This document shows positions 33,385-43,135 of a stretch of DNA of 64,000 bases, in pieces. Under the pieces are notes generated by a model. That model saw only the letters and a program-made list of their open reading frames with translations, did not search any database and was not told where the DNA came from. Each line of letters starts with the position of its first letter. The first letter of the stretch is position 1. Both the position numbers and the translations under genes were made by a program. This DNA is from an uncultured beta proteobacterium (GTDB taxonomy: Bacteria > Pseudomonadota > Gammaproteobacteria > Burkholderiales > Burkholderiaceae_C). The stretch is taken from NCBI GenBank assembly GCA_903886275.1, contig CAISLN010000039.1:1-64000 (forward strand). The letters run 5' to 3'.

Positions 33385-34326
33385 TCAGGCGTAAGCCGCC
33401 AGAGTCGTCTTCATTTTCTTCATGGCCGCCACCTCGATTTGGCGGATGCGCTCGGCGCTCACGCCATATTCGGCGGCTAGGTCGTGCAGCGTCATGCCAC
33501 CGGAATTGTCATCGTTGACCTTGAGCCAGCGTTCTTCGACGATGCGCCGGCTGCGGGCATCCAGGCTGTCCAGTGCCGTGGCAATGCCGTCGGTGGCGAG
33601 CACATCGCGCTGGCGCGCCTCAATCATGGCAAGGGGCTCGTGGTTGCTGTCGGTTAGGTAGGCAATCGGGCCAAAGGCGTCTTCACCGTCGTCCGAGGGG
33701 CTGGGGTCCAGCAGCACATCGCCGCCCGAAAGCCGGGTCTCCATCTCGATCACTTCTTCGGGCTTGACCTTGAGCTCGCGCGCCATAGTCTGGATCTGCT
33801 CGGCGTTCAAGGTGTCGCGGTGTGTGCCCAGGTTGGCCGCAGCGTCATCGCTCTTGAAGCGCTGCTTCATGGAGCGCAGGTTGAAAAACAGCTTGCGCTG
33901 GGCCTTGGTGGTGGCCACCTTGACCATGCGCCAGTTCTTCAGAATGTATTCGTGGATCTCGGCCTTGATCCAGTGCATGGCATAGCTCACCAAGCGCACA
34001 CCCTGGTCTGGATCGAAGCGTTTGACGGCCTTCATCAGGCCCACATTGCCCTCCTGTATCAGGTCGCCATGGGGCAGGCCATAGCCCAGGTACTGGCGCG
34101 CCACCGACACCACCAGGCGCAGGTGCGAGAGCACCAGCTTGCCAGCGGCCTCCAGGTCGTTGTCGCTTTTGAACTTGCGCGAAAACGCCTGCTCTTCTTC
34201 CAGGGTGAGCATGGGCAGGCGGTTGGCCGCTGAAATATAAGCGTCCAGATTGCCCAGCGGCGGCACCAGAGACCAGGGATTGGCCAGGCTCAGGGCGTTG
34301 CGTGGAGCGGTCAGGGCAGCTGTCAT
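33385..34326 (-). CDS. rpoH: RNA polymerase heat-shock sigma factor RpoH (sigma 32)
   Basis: A 313-residue sigma factor. Region 2 is GDLIQEGNVGLMKAVKRFDPDQG followed by RLVSYAMHWIKAEI; the RpoH box QRKLFFNLR (residues 143-151) is diagnostic; region 4 ends with DLAAEYGVSAERIRQIEVAAMKKMK. AAGGAG lies 7 nt before ATG 34326. A perfect CIRCE operator sits 31 bp upstream, so the heat-shock sigma gene itself appears to be under HrcA repression. Confidence 0.97.
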   Translation of the reverse strand: MTAALTAPRNALSLANPWSLVPPLGNLDAYISAANRLPMLTLEEEQAFSRKFKSDNDLEAAGKLVLSHLRLVVSVARQYLGYGLPHGDLIQEGNVGLMKAVKRFDPDQGVRLVSYAMHWIKAEIHEYILKNWRMVKVATTKAQRKLFFNLRSMKQRFKSDDAAANLGTHRDTLNAEQIQTMARELKVKPEEVIEMETRLSGGDVLLDPSPSDDGEDAFGPIAYLTDSNHEPLAMIEARQRDVLATDGIATALDSLDARSRRIVEERWLKVNDDNSGGMTLHDLAAEYGVSAERIRQIEVAAMKKMKTTLAAYA

Positions 34327-34357
34327 TGCGGGACTCCTTATGTTCAAGGGACAAATA

Positions 34358-34384
34358 TTAGCACTCTTGGGGTGCGAGTGCTAA
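34358..34384. promoter_or_regulatory. CIRCE element (HrcA operator)
   Basis: TTAGCACTC, a 9-nt spacer, then GAGTGCTAA: an exact match to the CIRCE inverted repeat to which the HrcA repressor binds. It lies 32 bp before the rpoH start and about 100 bp before yceH on the other strand. Its position implies repression of rpoH at normal temperature, linking the HrcA and sigma-32 heat-shock circuits. Confidence 0.93.
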
Positions 34385-34481
34385 ACGCCAGGCCAATGGC
34401 GCAAAGCGGATGGGGCCATGGCCGGTGCACCCGCCCGTTGCGGCTGGCGTACCATGCGCACACAATGGCGAAACCTTTGCA

Positions 34482-35171
34482 ATGACTACTTCCCCTACTC
34501 CCCCTACCCATCCCGTATTGACCGCCATCGAGGCCCGCGTGCTCGGCACCCTGATGGAGAAGGCGCGCACCGTGCCCGATAGCTACCCGCTGTCGCTCAA
34601 CTCCCTGGTGTTGGGCTGCAACCAGAAGACCACGCGCGACCCGCTGATGGAGCTCGAAGACGCCCAGGTGGCCACCGCCGTCGCCAATTTGCGCGAGCTC
34701 GGTCTGGTGCACGAGACCACCGGTGGGCGCACCACCAAGTTCAGCCATAACTTCCAGCGCGGCATGAATGTGTTTGAGCAGTCTGCGGTGCTGCTGGGCA
34801 TGCTGATGCTGCGCGGCCCCCAGACCGCTGGCGAGCTGCGTCTGAACACCGAGCGCTGGTACCGGTTTGCCGACATCTCCTCGGTGGAAGGGTTTTTGGA
34901 CGAACTGCTAGAACGCTCGCCAGAGAAGGGTGGGCCGCTGGTGGTCAAGCTGCCGCGCTTAAGCGGCACCCGCGAGCAGCGCTGGGCCCATTTGCTGTGT
35001 GGACCCGTGGATGTCAACGAGCTGGAGTCGGTGCGCGCCCTGCACACACCGGGCGGCCTGGCCGAGCGCGTGGAGCGGCTGGAGCAGGAACTGGTGCAGC
35101 TGCGCCAGGTGGTACAAAAATTGTGCGCGGAGCTGGGTGTGTCGCCGGATGCGCTCGCCGCATTGGACTGA
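34482..35171 (+). CDS. YceH/DUF480 family protein
   Basis: A 229-residue protein with two winged-helix-like halves. Family signatures are [27 protein letters not shown] and [12 protein letters not shown] at the start, then [17 protein letters not shown] and [19 protein letters not shown] coiled coil ([18 protein letters not shown]) is near the end. Function is not established. ATG 34482 fits the family N-terminus. It is divergent from rpoH, sharing the CIRCE region. Confidence 0.93.
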   Translation: MTTSPTPPTHPVLTAIEARVLGTLMEKARTVPDSYPLSLNSLVLGCNQKTTRDPLMELEDAQVATAVANLRELGLVHETTGGRTTKFSHNFQRGMNVFEQSAVLLGMLMLRGPQTAGELRLNTERWYRFADISSVEGFLDELLERSPEKGGPLVVKLPRLSGTREQRWAHLLCGPVDVNELESVRALHTPGGLAERVERLEQELVQLRQVVQKLCAELGVSPDALAALD

Positions 35172-35252
35172 AGCGAGGTATTGCCGGCCAATGATCTGCG
35201 TGTTCCACCCCTGCACAGGTGCGAAGCGCAGCGACTATAAGGAGGATGAGCA

Positions 35253-35759
35253 ATGGGCGTAGATCGCAATCCGTTTGATGCCGGGCAGGACGCCGAGCGC
35301 CATGCCATTTGGGAAATGCTGGTGCGCCGTGACATTGAGGCGCTGGCTGCCAATGACTGGGCCAGCCACGCCAAGGACTTTTTGCGCGATGGTTTTTTTG
35401 GCATAGACAGCCAGTACAAGGCCAACCCCGATGCCTGGCGCGCAAGCTTTACCCGCCTTGAAAGCTATGCCCAAGCATGGAGCCAATACGCTGCGGCCTC
35501 GCACGGGCGCCTGCCGCCTGCGCAGTTGATGGCTGCGCATTTTGCGGCTGCCTCCTTGCGCGAGATTGAGATCAATGGAGACTTTGCCATTGCCCACAAG
35601 AAGTTTGACGGTGCCATTGCCTATAGCGATGGAGGCGTGGAACGTCTGGACTGGCAATCCCTTTATTTTTGCCGCCAGCAACAGGGGCGCTGGTGGATCT
35701 GCGGCTTTTTGGGCTACCTGCCCAATCCCATGGGAGGCGCCACGGTAGACCGTGCCTAG
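35253..35759 (+). CDS. Unknown protein, possibly NTF2/SnoaL-like
   Basis: A 168-residue soluble protein with an ideal ribosome site (AAGGAGG, 8 nt before ATG 35253). The pattern of an N-terminal helix with ARRDIEALAANDWASHAKDF-type sequence, then alternating strands ending in WQSLYFCRQQQGRWWICGFLGYLP, resembles the cone-shaped NTF2/SnoaL fold (ligand-binding or small enzymes). I recognise no specific family. It is 130 bp upstream of the sugar ABC transporter, in the same direction, and may belong to its pathway. Confidence 0.6.
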   Translation: MGVDRNPFDAGQDAERHAIWEMLVRRDIEALAANDWASHAKDFLRDGFFGIDSQYKANPDAWRASFTRLESYAQAWSQYAAASHGRLPPAQLMAAHFAAASLREIEINGDFAIAHKKFDGAIAYSDGGVERLDWQSLYFCRQQQGRWWICGFLGYLPNPMGGATVDRA

Positions 35760-35889
35760 CGGGCCGCAGGTGGCGACTGCTTCGCTGCAACCGGCAGTGC
35801 GGCGTGTGTGCGCCATTTTTCCTTTTTTGCTATTTGTTCTTGCATGCTGTATTTTTAAGTGCATATAAACAGCGGTCACGGAGGTCGGT

Positions 35890-37170
35890 ATGGGTACCAA
35901 TCCATCACCAGTCAGGGGCATGGTCAAGCCGGTCCTGATAGCGGGCTTTTTGCTTGTGGTTGCCCTAGGCGCCTGCGCCAAGGAGTTGACCTTCTGGTCC
36001 ATGTGGAATGAGCCGGAGCCCCAAGCCAAAGCCCTGCGCTCCGTCATGGCGGCCTACACTAAGGCCCATCCCGATGTGACGTTCAAGTTGGTGTGGAACG
36101 GCCGCCAGAACCAGACCAAGCTGCGCGCCGCCCTGCAGGCGGGCACCAAAGTGGATTTCATGGACCAGGACGGCGACGCGCTGTATGGCGGCTTGCAGTC
36201 GGCGGGCGCAGGGCTGGAAATCAGCAAGGAATTGAACCAGGCATTTAAAGACAGCCTGCTGCCCGGTACTCTCAATCTGTACGCCGACCAGGGCAAGATC
36301 TACTCCATTCCCTATGTCTACAACACGGTCAACTTTTGGTACAACCGCGAGCTGATGAAAAAGGCCGGTGCCACGCCGCCCAAGACCTGGGAGGAACTGC
36401 TCGGCCTGTGCGCAGCGCTGCATAAGTTGGGCAAAAGCGCTCTGGTGATTGAAGGCAATGTGTCGGACTACAACATGCTGTACTTTTCGCATCTGCTGGA
36501 GCGCACTTATGGTTCGGGCAGCATGGCACAGTTGTTTGCCGACAGGAGCGGCAACGGCTGGACCCAGCCCGGAGTGCTGCAGGCCGCCCAGATGAGCCGC
36601 ACGCTGTGGGACAAGGGTTGTATTTCAAAGGACGCGCGTGGCTTCCAGTTCCCGGCGGGCCAGCAGACCATCGCCCTGGGTGACAGCATGGGTGAACTGG
36701 TGGGCTCTTGGCTGCCCACCGAGTTGAGCCAAAGCGCCGGCGATGACTTTCCCTGGGGTGCATTCAACTTTCCGGCCCTCAAAAACGGCTTGGGCAAGCA
36801 GACTGATTTGCAGGTCTCGCTCCTGTCCATGATGGTTCTCAAGACTGCGCCCAACCCGAAGGAGGCCGTGGACTTCATCAAGTTTGTGGTGAGCGAGCCG
36901 GCCCAAACCCTGCTGGTGAAGGAGGGCCTGATTGGCGCCACGCGCAAAGGGGTGGCCTGGCCCGCAGTATTGGCCGAAGCCGAGAAATCGGCGCGCGAAG
37001 CCACGGCCCTGTCCAACTTCGGCGGCGGGTTGAAGATGACGCAGCCCGAGTTCACAGCCATCACGCTGGCACCAGAATTCAACAAAATGTTTCTGGGGGA
37101 CATCACGCCGCAGCAACTGGTGGCCACGCTGGCAGCCAAGACCAAAGAGTATTGGGCTGCAAAGAAGTAG
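35890..37170 (+). CDS. Sugar ABC transporter substrate-binding protein
   Basis: A 426-residue family 1 extracellular solute-binding protein. An N-terminal signal (about 10-30) ends in LGAC, a possible lipobox. The fold start ELTFWSMWNEPEPQAKAL and the segment YSIPYVYNTVNFWYNRELMKKAG are typical of carbohydrate binders, with aromatic residues that stack on sugars. It is the first gene of the transporter operon. The exact sugar is unknown. GGAGGT precedes ATG 35890; ATG 35920 is an alternative. Confidence 0.93.
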   Translation: MGTNPSPVRGMVKPVLIAGFLLVVALGACAKELTFWSMWNEPEPQAKALRSVMAAYTKAHPDVTFKLVWNGRQNQTKLRAALQAGTKVDFMDQDGDALYGGLQSAGAGLEISKELNQAFKDSLLPGTLNLYADQGKIYSIPYVYNTVNFWYNRELMKKAGATPPKTWEELLGLCAALHKLGKSALVIEGNVSDYNMLYFSHLLERTYGSGSMAQLFADRSGNGWTQPGVLQAAQMSRTLWDKGCISKDARGFQFPAGQQTIALGDSMGELVGSWLPTELSQSAGDDFPWGAFNFPALKNGLGKQTDLQVSLLSMMVLKTAPNPKEAVDFIKFVVSEPAQTLLVKEGLIGATRKGVAWPAVLAEAEKSAREATALSNFGGGLKMTQPEFTAITLAPEFNKMFLGDITPQQLVATLAAKTKEYWAAKK

Positions 37171-37269
37171 CAAAGAAGGCAGCACCCATTGCGCCAAAGG
37201 GCAAAAAGCCGCGCGGGTAAAGGGGCAGTGGGAGTTGCGTGGCTTGTTCACAATCAACGGGGGCATTTT

Positions 37270-38154
37270 TTGATCAGTCGGCGCATGGTTTTTCTCTTCC
37301 TAGCACCTGCATTGATGCTGTACGCGGGCCTGCTGGTTGTTCCTGCGGGGCAGGCCTTCTACATCAGCTTGTTCAAGACCTCTGGCTTTTCAGACCCTAT
37401 GCAGTGGGTGGGCCTGGCCAACTACTTCGCGCTTTGGGGCGATGCGGTTTTCTGGCTGGTCATGCGCAACATGCTGCTCATCCTGATCGTGGGTGGTGCT
37501 TGTGTGTTCGGCCTGGCATTTTTGTTCACCATGGTGCTGAGCTCCGGTCTGTGGGGCAAGAAACTGTTTCGCACCCTCATCTTCATGCCCAATGTGATTG
37601 CCGTGACCGCCATCACCACCTTTTGGTCCTTTGTCTTTATGCCGCGCTATGGCCTGCTCACCCAGCTGCTCAAGGCCTGGGGTCTGGACGGTCTGGCGAC
37701 CATCGCTTGGACCGCACCCGAGCATGTCTTCTGGTCCATGCTGGTGGGTTTGGTGTGGATCTCCAGCGGCTTCTTCACCATTTTGGTGCTGGCAGGTGCC
37801 GACAAGGTGCCGCTGGAGCTGATTGAAGCCGCTCGACTGGAGGGGGCCAGTCCGTTCCAAATTCTGCGCTTCGTCACGCTGCCCCTGATCCGTGATGTGG
37901 TCACTATCACGCTGGTGCTGTGGTGCATTATGGCCATCAAGATCATGGAGTTTCCCTATGCGTTCGGCGGGCCGAACATCTCCCAGGATCTCTACACTCC
38001 CGCCATCTATCTCTACATCATGGGCTTCGGCCAACGTGACCCGGTGTATGCAATGGGCTACGCCACGGCCATGGGCGTGACCATGCTGGTGCTGACCGTT
38101 GCCGCCGTGCTGGGGCTTCGGGCCTGTCTGCCCGGCGAAGCCTTGGAGTATTGA
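37270..38154 (+). CDS. Sugar ABC transporter permease 1 (MalF/UgpA type)
   Basis: About 294 residues with six helices. The EAA loop that contacts the ATPase is LIEAARLEGASPFQILRFVTLPLI. The start is not certain: I prefer TTG 37270, preceded by GGGGG with 6-nt spacing, over ATG 37285, which has no ribosome site. It lies 99 bp after the binding-protein gene and ends 2 bp before the next permease. Confidence 0.9.
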   Translation: MISRRMVFLFLAPALMLYAGLLVVPAGQAFYISLFKTSGFSDPMQWVGLANYFALWGDAVFWLVMRNMLLILIVGGACVFGLAFLFTMVLSSGLWGKKLFRTLIFMPNVIAVTAITTFWSFVFMPRYGLLTQLLKAWGLDGLATIAWTAPEHVFWSMLVGLVWISSGFFTILVLAGADKVPLELIEAARLEGASPFQILRFVTLPLIRDVVTITLVLWCIMAIKIMEFPYAFGGPNISQDLYTPAIYLYIMGFGQRDPVYAMGYATAMGVTMLVLTVAAVLGLRACLPGEALEY

Positions 38155-38156
38155 GC

Positions 38157-39011
38157 ATGCAGCTGTCCGCGCCCCTGCGCAGCCGCTGGTCGGCAGGCCG
38201 CGCTGTGAGCTACGCCGCGGTGGGAGCCTGGTCTTTGTTCAGCGTATTTTTTGTAGCCTGGATTGTGTTGGCATCGCTCAAGAAGACGCGTGAATTGTTC
38301 AGCGACCCATGGGGCCTGCCAGCCCACCCTACCTGGTCCAACTATGCCAAGACCTGGGTCAACAGCCACTTTGGCGGCTATTTTGTGAACAGCCTGCTGC
38401 TCGTCAGCGCTTCCGTGCTGATGCTCGTGGCGGTCTGTGTGCCCGCAGCCTATGTGCTGGCGCGCGCGCGCTTTCGCGGGCGCCAGGCCCTGACCGATTT
38501 CTTTGTCCTAGGCCTGGGCGTTCCTATCCCGCTGCTGTTTGTGCCGCTGGTGGTGATCATGGGCATGCTGCGCTTGGGGGACAGCCTGTCCGGGCTCTCG
38601 CTGGTGTATGTGGCGCTGTCGATTCCTTTCACCATCTATGTGCTGGTGGGCTTCTTCAGCTCCATGCCCAGCGAGTTTGAATGGGCTGCGCGCCTGGATG
38701 GCTGCTCGGACTTCCAGACCTTTCGGTATGTCTCGGTGCCCCTCGCGCTGCCGGGCATTGCCACGGTTTCGGCACTGAATTTTGTCGGCCTGTGGAACGA
38801 ATACCAGCTGTCGTTGCTTCTGCTTAACAGCCCCGAGAACCGCACCTTGTCGCTGGGCATCTACGCACTGATTTCGTCCATGCAGTATTCGGGTGGCGAC
38901 TGGCCCGGGCTCTTTGCGGGCGTCACCATGGTCATGCTGCCCACCCTGGTTCTGTTCATTGGGATGTCCGAACGCATGATCAGCGGCATCACCATGGGCG
39001 GCATGAAATAA
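38157..39011 (+). CDS. Sugar ABC transporter permease 2 (MalG/UgpE type)
   Basis: A 284-residue permease with six helices. Its EAA loop is EFEWAARLDGCSDFQTFRYVSVPLALPGI. An N-terminal signal-anchor and the block LFSDPWGLPAHPTWSNYAKTW are typical of the MalG half. ATG 38157 is preferred over the in-frame TTG at 38151, with GGAG about 10 nt upstream. The ATPase gene follows 27 bp later. Confidence 0.92.
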   Translation: MQLSAPLRSRWSAGRAVSYAAVGAWSLFSVFFVAWIVLASLKKTRELFSDPWGLPAHPTWSNYAKTWVNSHFGGYFVNSLLLVSASVLMLVAVCVPAAYVLARARFRGRQALTDFFVLGLGVPIPLLFVPLVVIMGMLRLGDSLSGLSLVYVALSIPFTIYVLVGFFSSMPSEFEWAARLDGCSDFQTFRYVSVPLALPGIATVSALNFVGLWNEYQLSLLLLNSPENRTLSLGIYALISSMQYSGGDWPGLFAGVTMVMLPTLVLFIGMSERMISGITMGGMK

Positions 39012-39038
39012 ACCCACCCGATCGGAACACCCACTTCC

Positions 39039-40136
39039 ATGGCCAGCGTTGAATTGCAGGGCGTCCACAAATCGTACGGCAGCCACGAAGTCGTCAAGGC
39101 TTGCAACCTGCGGGTGCAGGAGGGCGAGTTTCTGGTCGTGGTCGGCCCCTCGGGCTGCGGCAAGTCAACCCTGCTGCGCGCCATCGCCGGCCTGGAGCCC
39201 CTGAGCGGTGGCCGGCTGCTGATCGATGGGCAGGACATGACCCAGGCTGACCCGGTCGCACGGGGCGTCGCCATGGTGTTCCAGTCCTATGCGCTTTATC
39301 CGCACATGACGGTGGCCGAGAACATCGGCTTTGGTCTGAAGATTGCCGGCGAGAGCAAGGACCGCACGGCGGCCCGGGTGCAGGAGGTGGCGGCTCTGCT
39401 GCGCCTGGACGGGTTGCTCCAAAGCAAACCCAAGGCCCTGTCTGGCGGTCAGCGCCAGCGGGTGGCGATTGGTCGCGCACTGGCGCGCAAGCCCCGCATC
39501 TTCTTGTTCGACGAGCCCCTGTCCAATCTGGACGCAGGCCTGCGCGCCGAAATGCGCGTCGAGCTGGCCAGGCTGCACCATGCTCTGGGCAATACCATGA
39601 TCTATGTGACGCACGACCAGGTGGAGGCCATGACGCTGGCCACCCGCATGGTGGTGATGCAGGCCGGCCGCATCGAGCAGGTCGGCACCCCGCTGGAGGT
39701 GTTCAACCAGCCGGCCACCCGCTTTGTGGCCGGCTTCCTAGGACAGCCGGCCATGAACTTCATCCGCGTGGAGTCCGGCCCAGCTGCGCCGGGCGACGGC
39801 GCTGTGCAAAGGGTGGGCAGCTACATCTGGGACACTGGAGCGGGCCACGCCGGTGCTGTGCCCTGGGAGGCCGGTGTCCGCCCGGAGGACCTGCGCTGCA
39901 GCGCCGACCAGGCCTGCCTGGACCTGCTGATCGATGCGACGGAGCAACTGGGCAGCGACACCGTCGTGCATGGCAGTCTGCCAGACGGTCAGCGACTGAC
40001 CGTGCGGCTGCCAGGCCAGCAGCCCAGCGGTGTCGGGCAGCGTCTGGGCCTGGTGCCCGACACCGCGCGCACCGTGTGGTTTGATGCAGCTGGGCGCAAC
40101 CTGGCACTGCAGATCGGGGTCTCCCTCGATGGATAG
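39039..40136 (+). CDS. Sugar ABC transporter ATP-binding protein (MalK/UgpC type)
   Basis: A 365-residue ATPase. Walker A is GPSGCGKST, the signature LSGGQRQRVAIGRALARK, Walker B IFLFDEPLSNLD, and the switch histidine lies in YVTHDQVEAM. After about residue 240 comes an OB-fold (TOBE) regulatory domain with GVRPEDL. It energises uptake through the two permeases. Its stop overlaps the next gene by 8 bp, so the kinase is translated from the same mRNA. Confidence 0.95.
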   Translation: MASVELQGVHKSYGSHEVVKACNLRVQEGEFLVVVGPSGCGKSTLLRAIAGLEPLSGGRLLIDGQDMTQADPVARGVAMVFQSYALYPHMTVAENIGFGLKIAGESKDRTAARVQEVAALLRLDGLLQSKPKALSGGQRQRVAIGRALARKPRIFLFDEPLSNLDAGLRAEMRVELARLHHALGNTMIYVTHDQVEAMTLATRMVVMQAGRIEQVGTPLEVFNQPATRFVAGFLGQPAMNFIRVESGPAAPGDGAVQRVGSYIWDTGAGHAGAVPWEAGVRPEDLRCSADQACLDLLIDATEQLGSDTVVHGSLPDGQRLTVRLPGQQPSGVGQRLGLVPDTARTVWFDAAGRNLALQIGVSLDG

Positions 40137-43065
40137 AAAAAAAATTCTGTGCACGGAAACCGCCCTCAAGCTGCTGCTGATGGTGGCGCTGGGCGTTCTT
40201 TTTTGGGACTACGCGCAGACCGGCAGAGCCATGGCGCTGCTGCTGGGCCTGTCCCTGTGCGCCATGCTATGGCGCATGGACAGCAGGCAGCGCGATTTCA
40301 ATGCCAGCCAGGAGGAGCGGGTGCGGCAACGCACGGCCGAACTCAAGCAGGAAATCCAGGAGCGCAGGGCCGCTGAGGCGGATCTGCTCAAGGTGCAGGA
40401 GGAGCTGGCCGCCAGCAAGCAGTTCTCGGAGGGCGTGATCGAGCACGCGCCCTACGCAGTGATCGTGGGCGACAACGAGGACTACGACCGCTTTTACGTT
40501 TTCAACCGCCGCACCACCGAGATCACGGGCTACACGGTGCAGGACATTCCAGACGGCGCCACCTGGAACACCACGCTCTATCCTGACGAGGCATACCGCC
40601 TGAAGCTGCGTGAAAGCTGGGAGCTCGATGTGCGGGATGGCTTTGTCACCCGCCCGGGCATCTACCGTGCGCGCTGCAAGGATGGCAACTACAAGTGGCT
40701 GCAGTTCCGGGCCAACACCCTGGCCGACGGCACCCAGGTAATTTTCATCAATGACGTCACCACGGAACATTTGCAAAATTTGGAGCTGGCGCAGGCCAAG
40801 CTGCAGGCCGAGGCCGCGTCCCAGGCCAAGAGCGAATTTCTTGCCAACATGAGCCATGAAATCCGCACCCCCATGAACGCCATCATCGGCATGTCCAACT
40901 TGGCGCTGCAGCTGGACCTCAACGGCAAGGCCCGCAACTACGTCACCAAGGTCAACCGGGCCGCCGAGAACCTGTTGGGCATCATCAACGACATCCTGGA
41001 TTTTTCCAAGATCGAAGCCGGCAAGCTGACCATGGAAGCCTTGGACTTTCGGTTAAAGGATGTGTTGGACAACCTGGCCAATTTGGTGGGGCAAAAGGCC
41101 GCTGACAACGGGCTGGAATTGCACTTTTTCCTGCCACCCGACCTGCCCACCGCACTGGTGGGCGACCCCCTGCGCTTGGGCCAGATCCTGATCAACCTGG
41201 GCAACAACGCGGTCAAGTTCACTGAAGCGGGGCATGTCCTGCTGGGGGTGGAGGTCGTGCCCTCGGCTTCTGATACCGAAGGGGTGATGCTGCATTTTTG
41301 GATCCGGGACACGGGCATCGGCATGAGCACCGTGCAGTGCGAGAAGCTGTTTCAGTCCTTCAGCCAGGCCGACAACAGCATCACCCGCAAATACGGTGGC
41401 ACCGGCTTGGGCCTGGCCATTTCCAAGAGCCTGGTGGAGCAGATGGGCGGGCGCATCTGGGTCGAGAGCGTGGCCGGTGCCGGCTCGACCTTCCACTTCC
41501 ATGTGCGCCTTGGCTTGCAGCAGCAAGCGGCTCCCGAGGTGGATGCCCACCCGCTTGCCGCCCTGCGGGACCTGCGTGTGCTGGTGGTGGACGACAGCGC
41601 GGCAGCAAGGGAGATTCTGGCGCAGCTGGTGTCCGACTTGGGCATGGCGGGTACCTGCGCTAAGAGCGGGGCCGAGGCCCTGCGCCAGATGGCACTGGGC
41701 TTCACCCAGGGTCCGCCCTTCGACCTGCTGCTGCTGGACTGGAAGATGCCGGGCATGGATGGCTTGGAGTGTTTGCGCGAACTGCGGCGCCTGCACGGGA
41801 CTGCCATTCCGCCCGTGATTTTGGTTTCGGCATATGGTCACGATGAGCTTTACCACCTGGTCGAGAGCGACCAGCACAGGCTCCATGGTGTGCTGCACAA
41901 GCCCGTGACCCACAGCCGGCTCAAGGAGGCAGCGGGCCTGGCCCTGGGCCTGTGGAAACCCAGCGCCCCGCAGGCCGCGAATGGGCAAACTGCCCCGGCC
42001 AAAACCCAGGAAAGGCTGCGCGGTGCCCGTTTGCTGCTGGTGGAAGACAATGAATTGAACCAAGAACTGGCGGTCGCACTGCTGCAAAACGCGGGCATCG
42101 AGGCGGTGATCGCCAACCATGGCCAAGAGGCGCTGGACATCCTGCAGCGTGAAGACGCGTTCGACGGCGTCCTAATGGACTGTCAAATGCCGGTCATGGA
42201 CGGCTATACCGCAGCAAAGCAGATCCGCCTCAACCCGGCCTGGGCAGGCCTGCCCATCATTGCCATGACTGCCAACGCCATGGTGGATGAACGCGAGAAG
42301 GTGCTGGCCCTGGGCATGAATGACTACATTGCCAAGCCGCTCAACGTGGAAGCCATGTTTGCCACCATTGCGCGCTGGGTCACTCCCTCCCGACCAGGCG
42401 CCGCCGCAGCGCTGGTGGAACCTGCTGGCGAAGACAGTGATGCCCGCATGGCCAGCCTAGATGGTGTGGATACCGAACGCGGGCTGGCACGCTGCGCCGG
42501 CGATTTGGCGTTGTACCACCGACTGCTCCAGCGCTTTGCGGCCAGCCTAGAGCAGTTTGGTGCCGGATTTACGCAGGCGAGCTCCGACCCCGGTGCTGCG
42601 ACCCGTGCGGCCCACACCCTCAGGGGCACGGCGGGCAATATGGGGGCGCTGCAGGTGGAGCAGGCCGCCGCAGCCCTGGAGTCAGCCTGCGCGCAGGGGC
42701 AGGCGCCAGCTCAGGTGCAGGCTCTGCTGTCGGACTTGTTGCAGGCCATGGAGCCGGTTCGTCAAAGCCTGTTGCAACTGCAGCCCGGTGCCACGGCCAT
42801 CGCCACGCACGAGGCCATCGCCACACAGGATGTGCGCCTGTCGCAGCAGCTGGCCACGCAGTTAAAGGCCCTGCTGGTCAATGACGATGCGCAGGCACAG
42901 GACGTGGCAGCCCAGTTGGCCGCATCCCTGCACGCAGACCCACAGGCCGCAGCGGCCGATGCCATCTGCACCACTCTGGCCGAATTCGATTTCGACCATG
43001 CGCTGCAACTTTTGGCGCAGCTGCATTTTTCGGACCGGAAGCAGGCCCTTGAGCCGACGCATTGA
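40129..43065 (+). CDS. Hybrid histidine kinase (PAS-HisKA-HATPase-REC-REC-Hpt)
   Basis: A 978-residue sensor. It has two N-terminal hydrophobic helices (about 10-50), a coiled coil ([15 protein letters not shown]), a PAS-like domain (about 95-215), HisKA with H243 in [12 protein letters not shown], HATPase with DTGIGM and [10 protein letters not shown], a first receiver (about 484-605, [13 protein letters not shown]), a second receiver (about 635-755, [12 protein letters not shown], with D in [10 protein letters not shown]), and a C-terminal Hpt with H829 in [11 protein letters not shown]. This multistep phosphorelay protein has no DNA-binding output; its partner is not nearby. It overlaps the ABC ATPase gene by 8 bp. 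Confidence 0.93.
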   Translation: MDRKKILCTETALKLLLMVALGVLFWDYAQTGRAMALLLGLSLCAMLWRMDSRQRDFNASQEERVRQRTAELKQEIQERRAAEADLLKVQEELAASKQFSEGVIEHAPYAVIVGDNEDYDRFYVFNRRTTEITGYTVQDIPDGATWNTTLYPDEAYRLKLRESWELDVRDGFVTRPGIYRARCKDGNYKWLQFRANTLADGTQVIFINDVTTEHLQNLELAQAKLQAEAASQAKSEFLANMSHEIRTPMNAIIGMSNLALQLDLNGKARNYVTKVNRAAENLLGIINDILDFSKIEAGKLTMEALDFRLKDVLDNLANLVGQKAADNGLELHFFLPPDLPTALVGDPLRLGQILINLGNNAVKFTEAGHVLLGVEVVPSASDTEGVMLHFWIRDTGIGMSTVQCEKLFQSFSQADNSITRKYGGTGLGLAISKSLVEQMGGRIWVESVAGAGSTFHFHVRLGLQQQAAPEVDAHPLAALRDLRVLVVDDSAAAREILAQLVSDLGMAGTCAKSGAEALRQMALGFTQGPPFDLLLLDWKMPGMDGLECLRELRRLHGTAIPPVILVSAYGHDELYHLVESDQHRLHGVLHKPVTHSRLKEAAGLALGLWKPSAPQAANGQTAPAKTQERLRGARLLLVEDNELNQELAVALLQNAGIEAVIANHGQEALDILQREDAFDGVLMDCQMPVMDGYTAAKQIRLNPAWAGLPIIAMTANAMVDEREKVLALGMNDYIAKPLNVEAMFATIARWVTPSRPGAAAALVEPAGEDSDARMASLDGVDTERGLARCAGDLALYHRLLQRFAASLEQFGAGFTQASSDPGAATRAAHTLRGTAGNMGALQVEQAAAALESACAQGQAPAQVQALLSDLLQAMEPVRQSLLQLQPGATAIATHEAIATQDVRLSQQLATQLKALLVNDDAQAQDVAAQLAASLHADPQAAAADAICTTLAEFDFDHALQLLAQLHFSDRKQALEPTH

Positions 43066-43135
43066 GCCCCACCTGGCGCCGGTCGCAGGTCATTTCACTC
43101 CATCCAACGCTTCACCTCACCATAGGAAACAGGCC

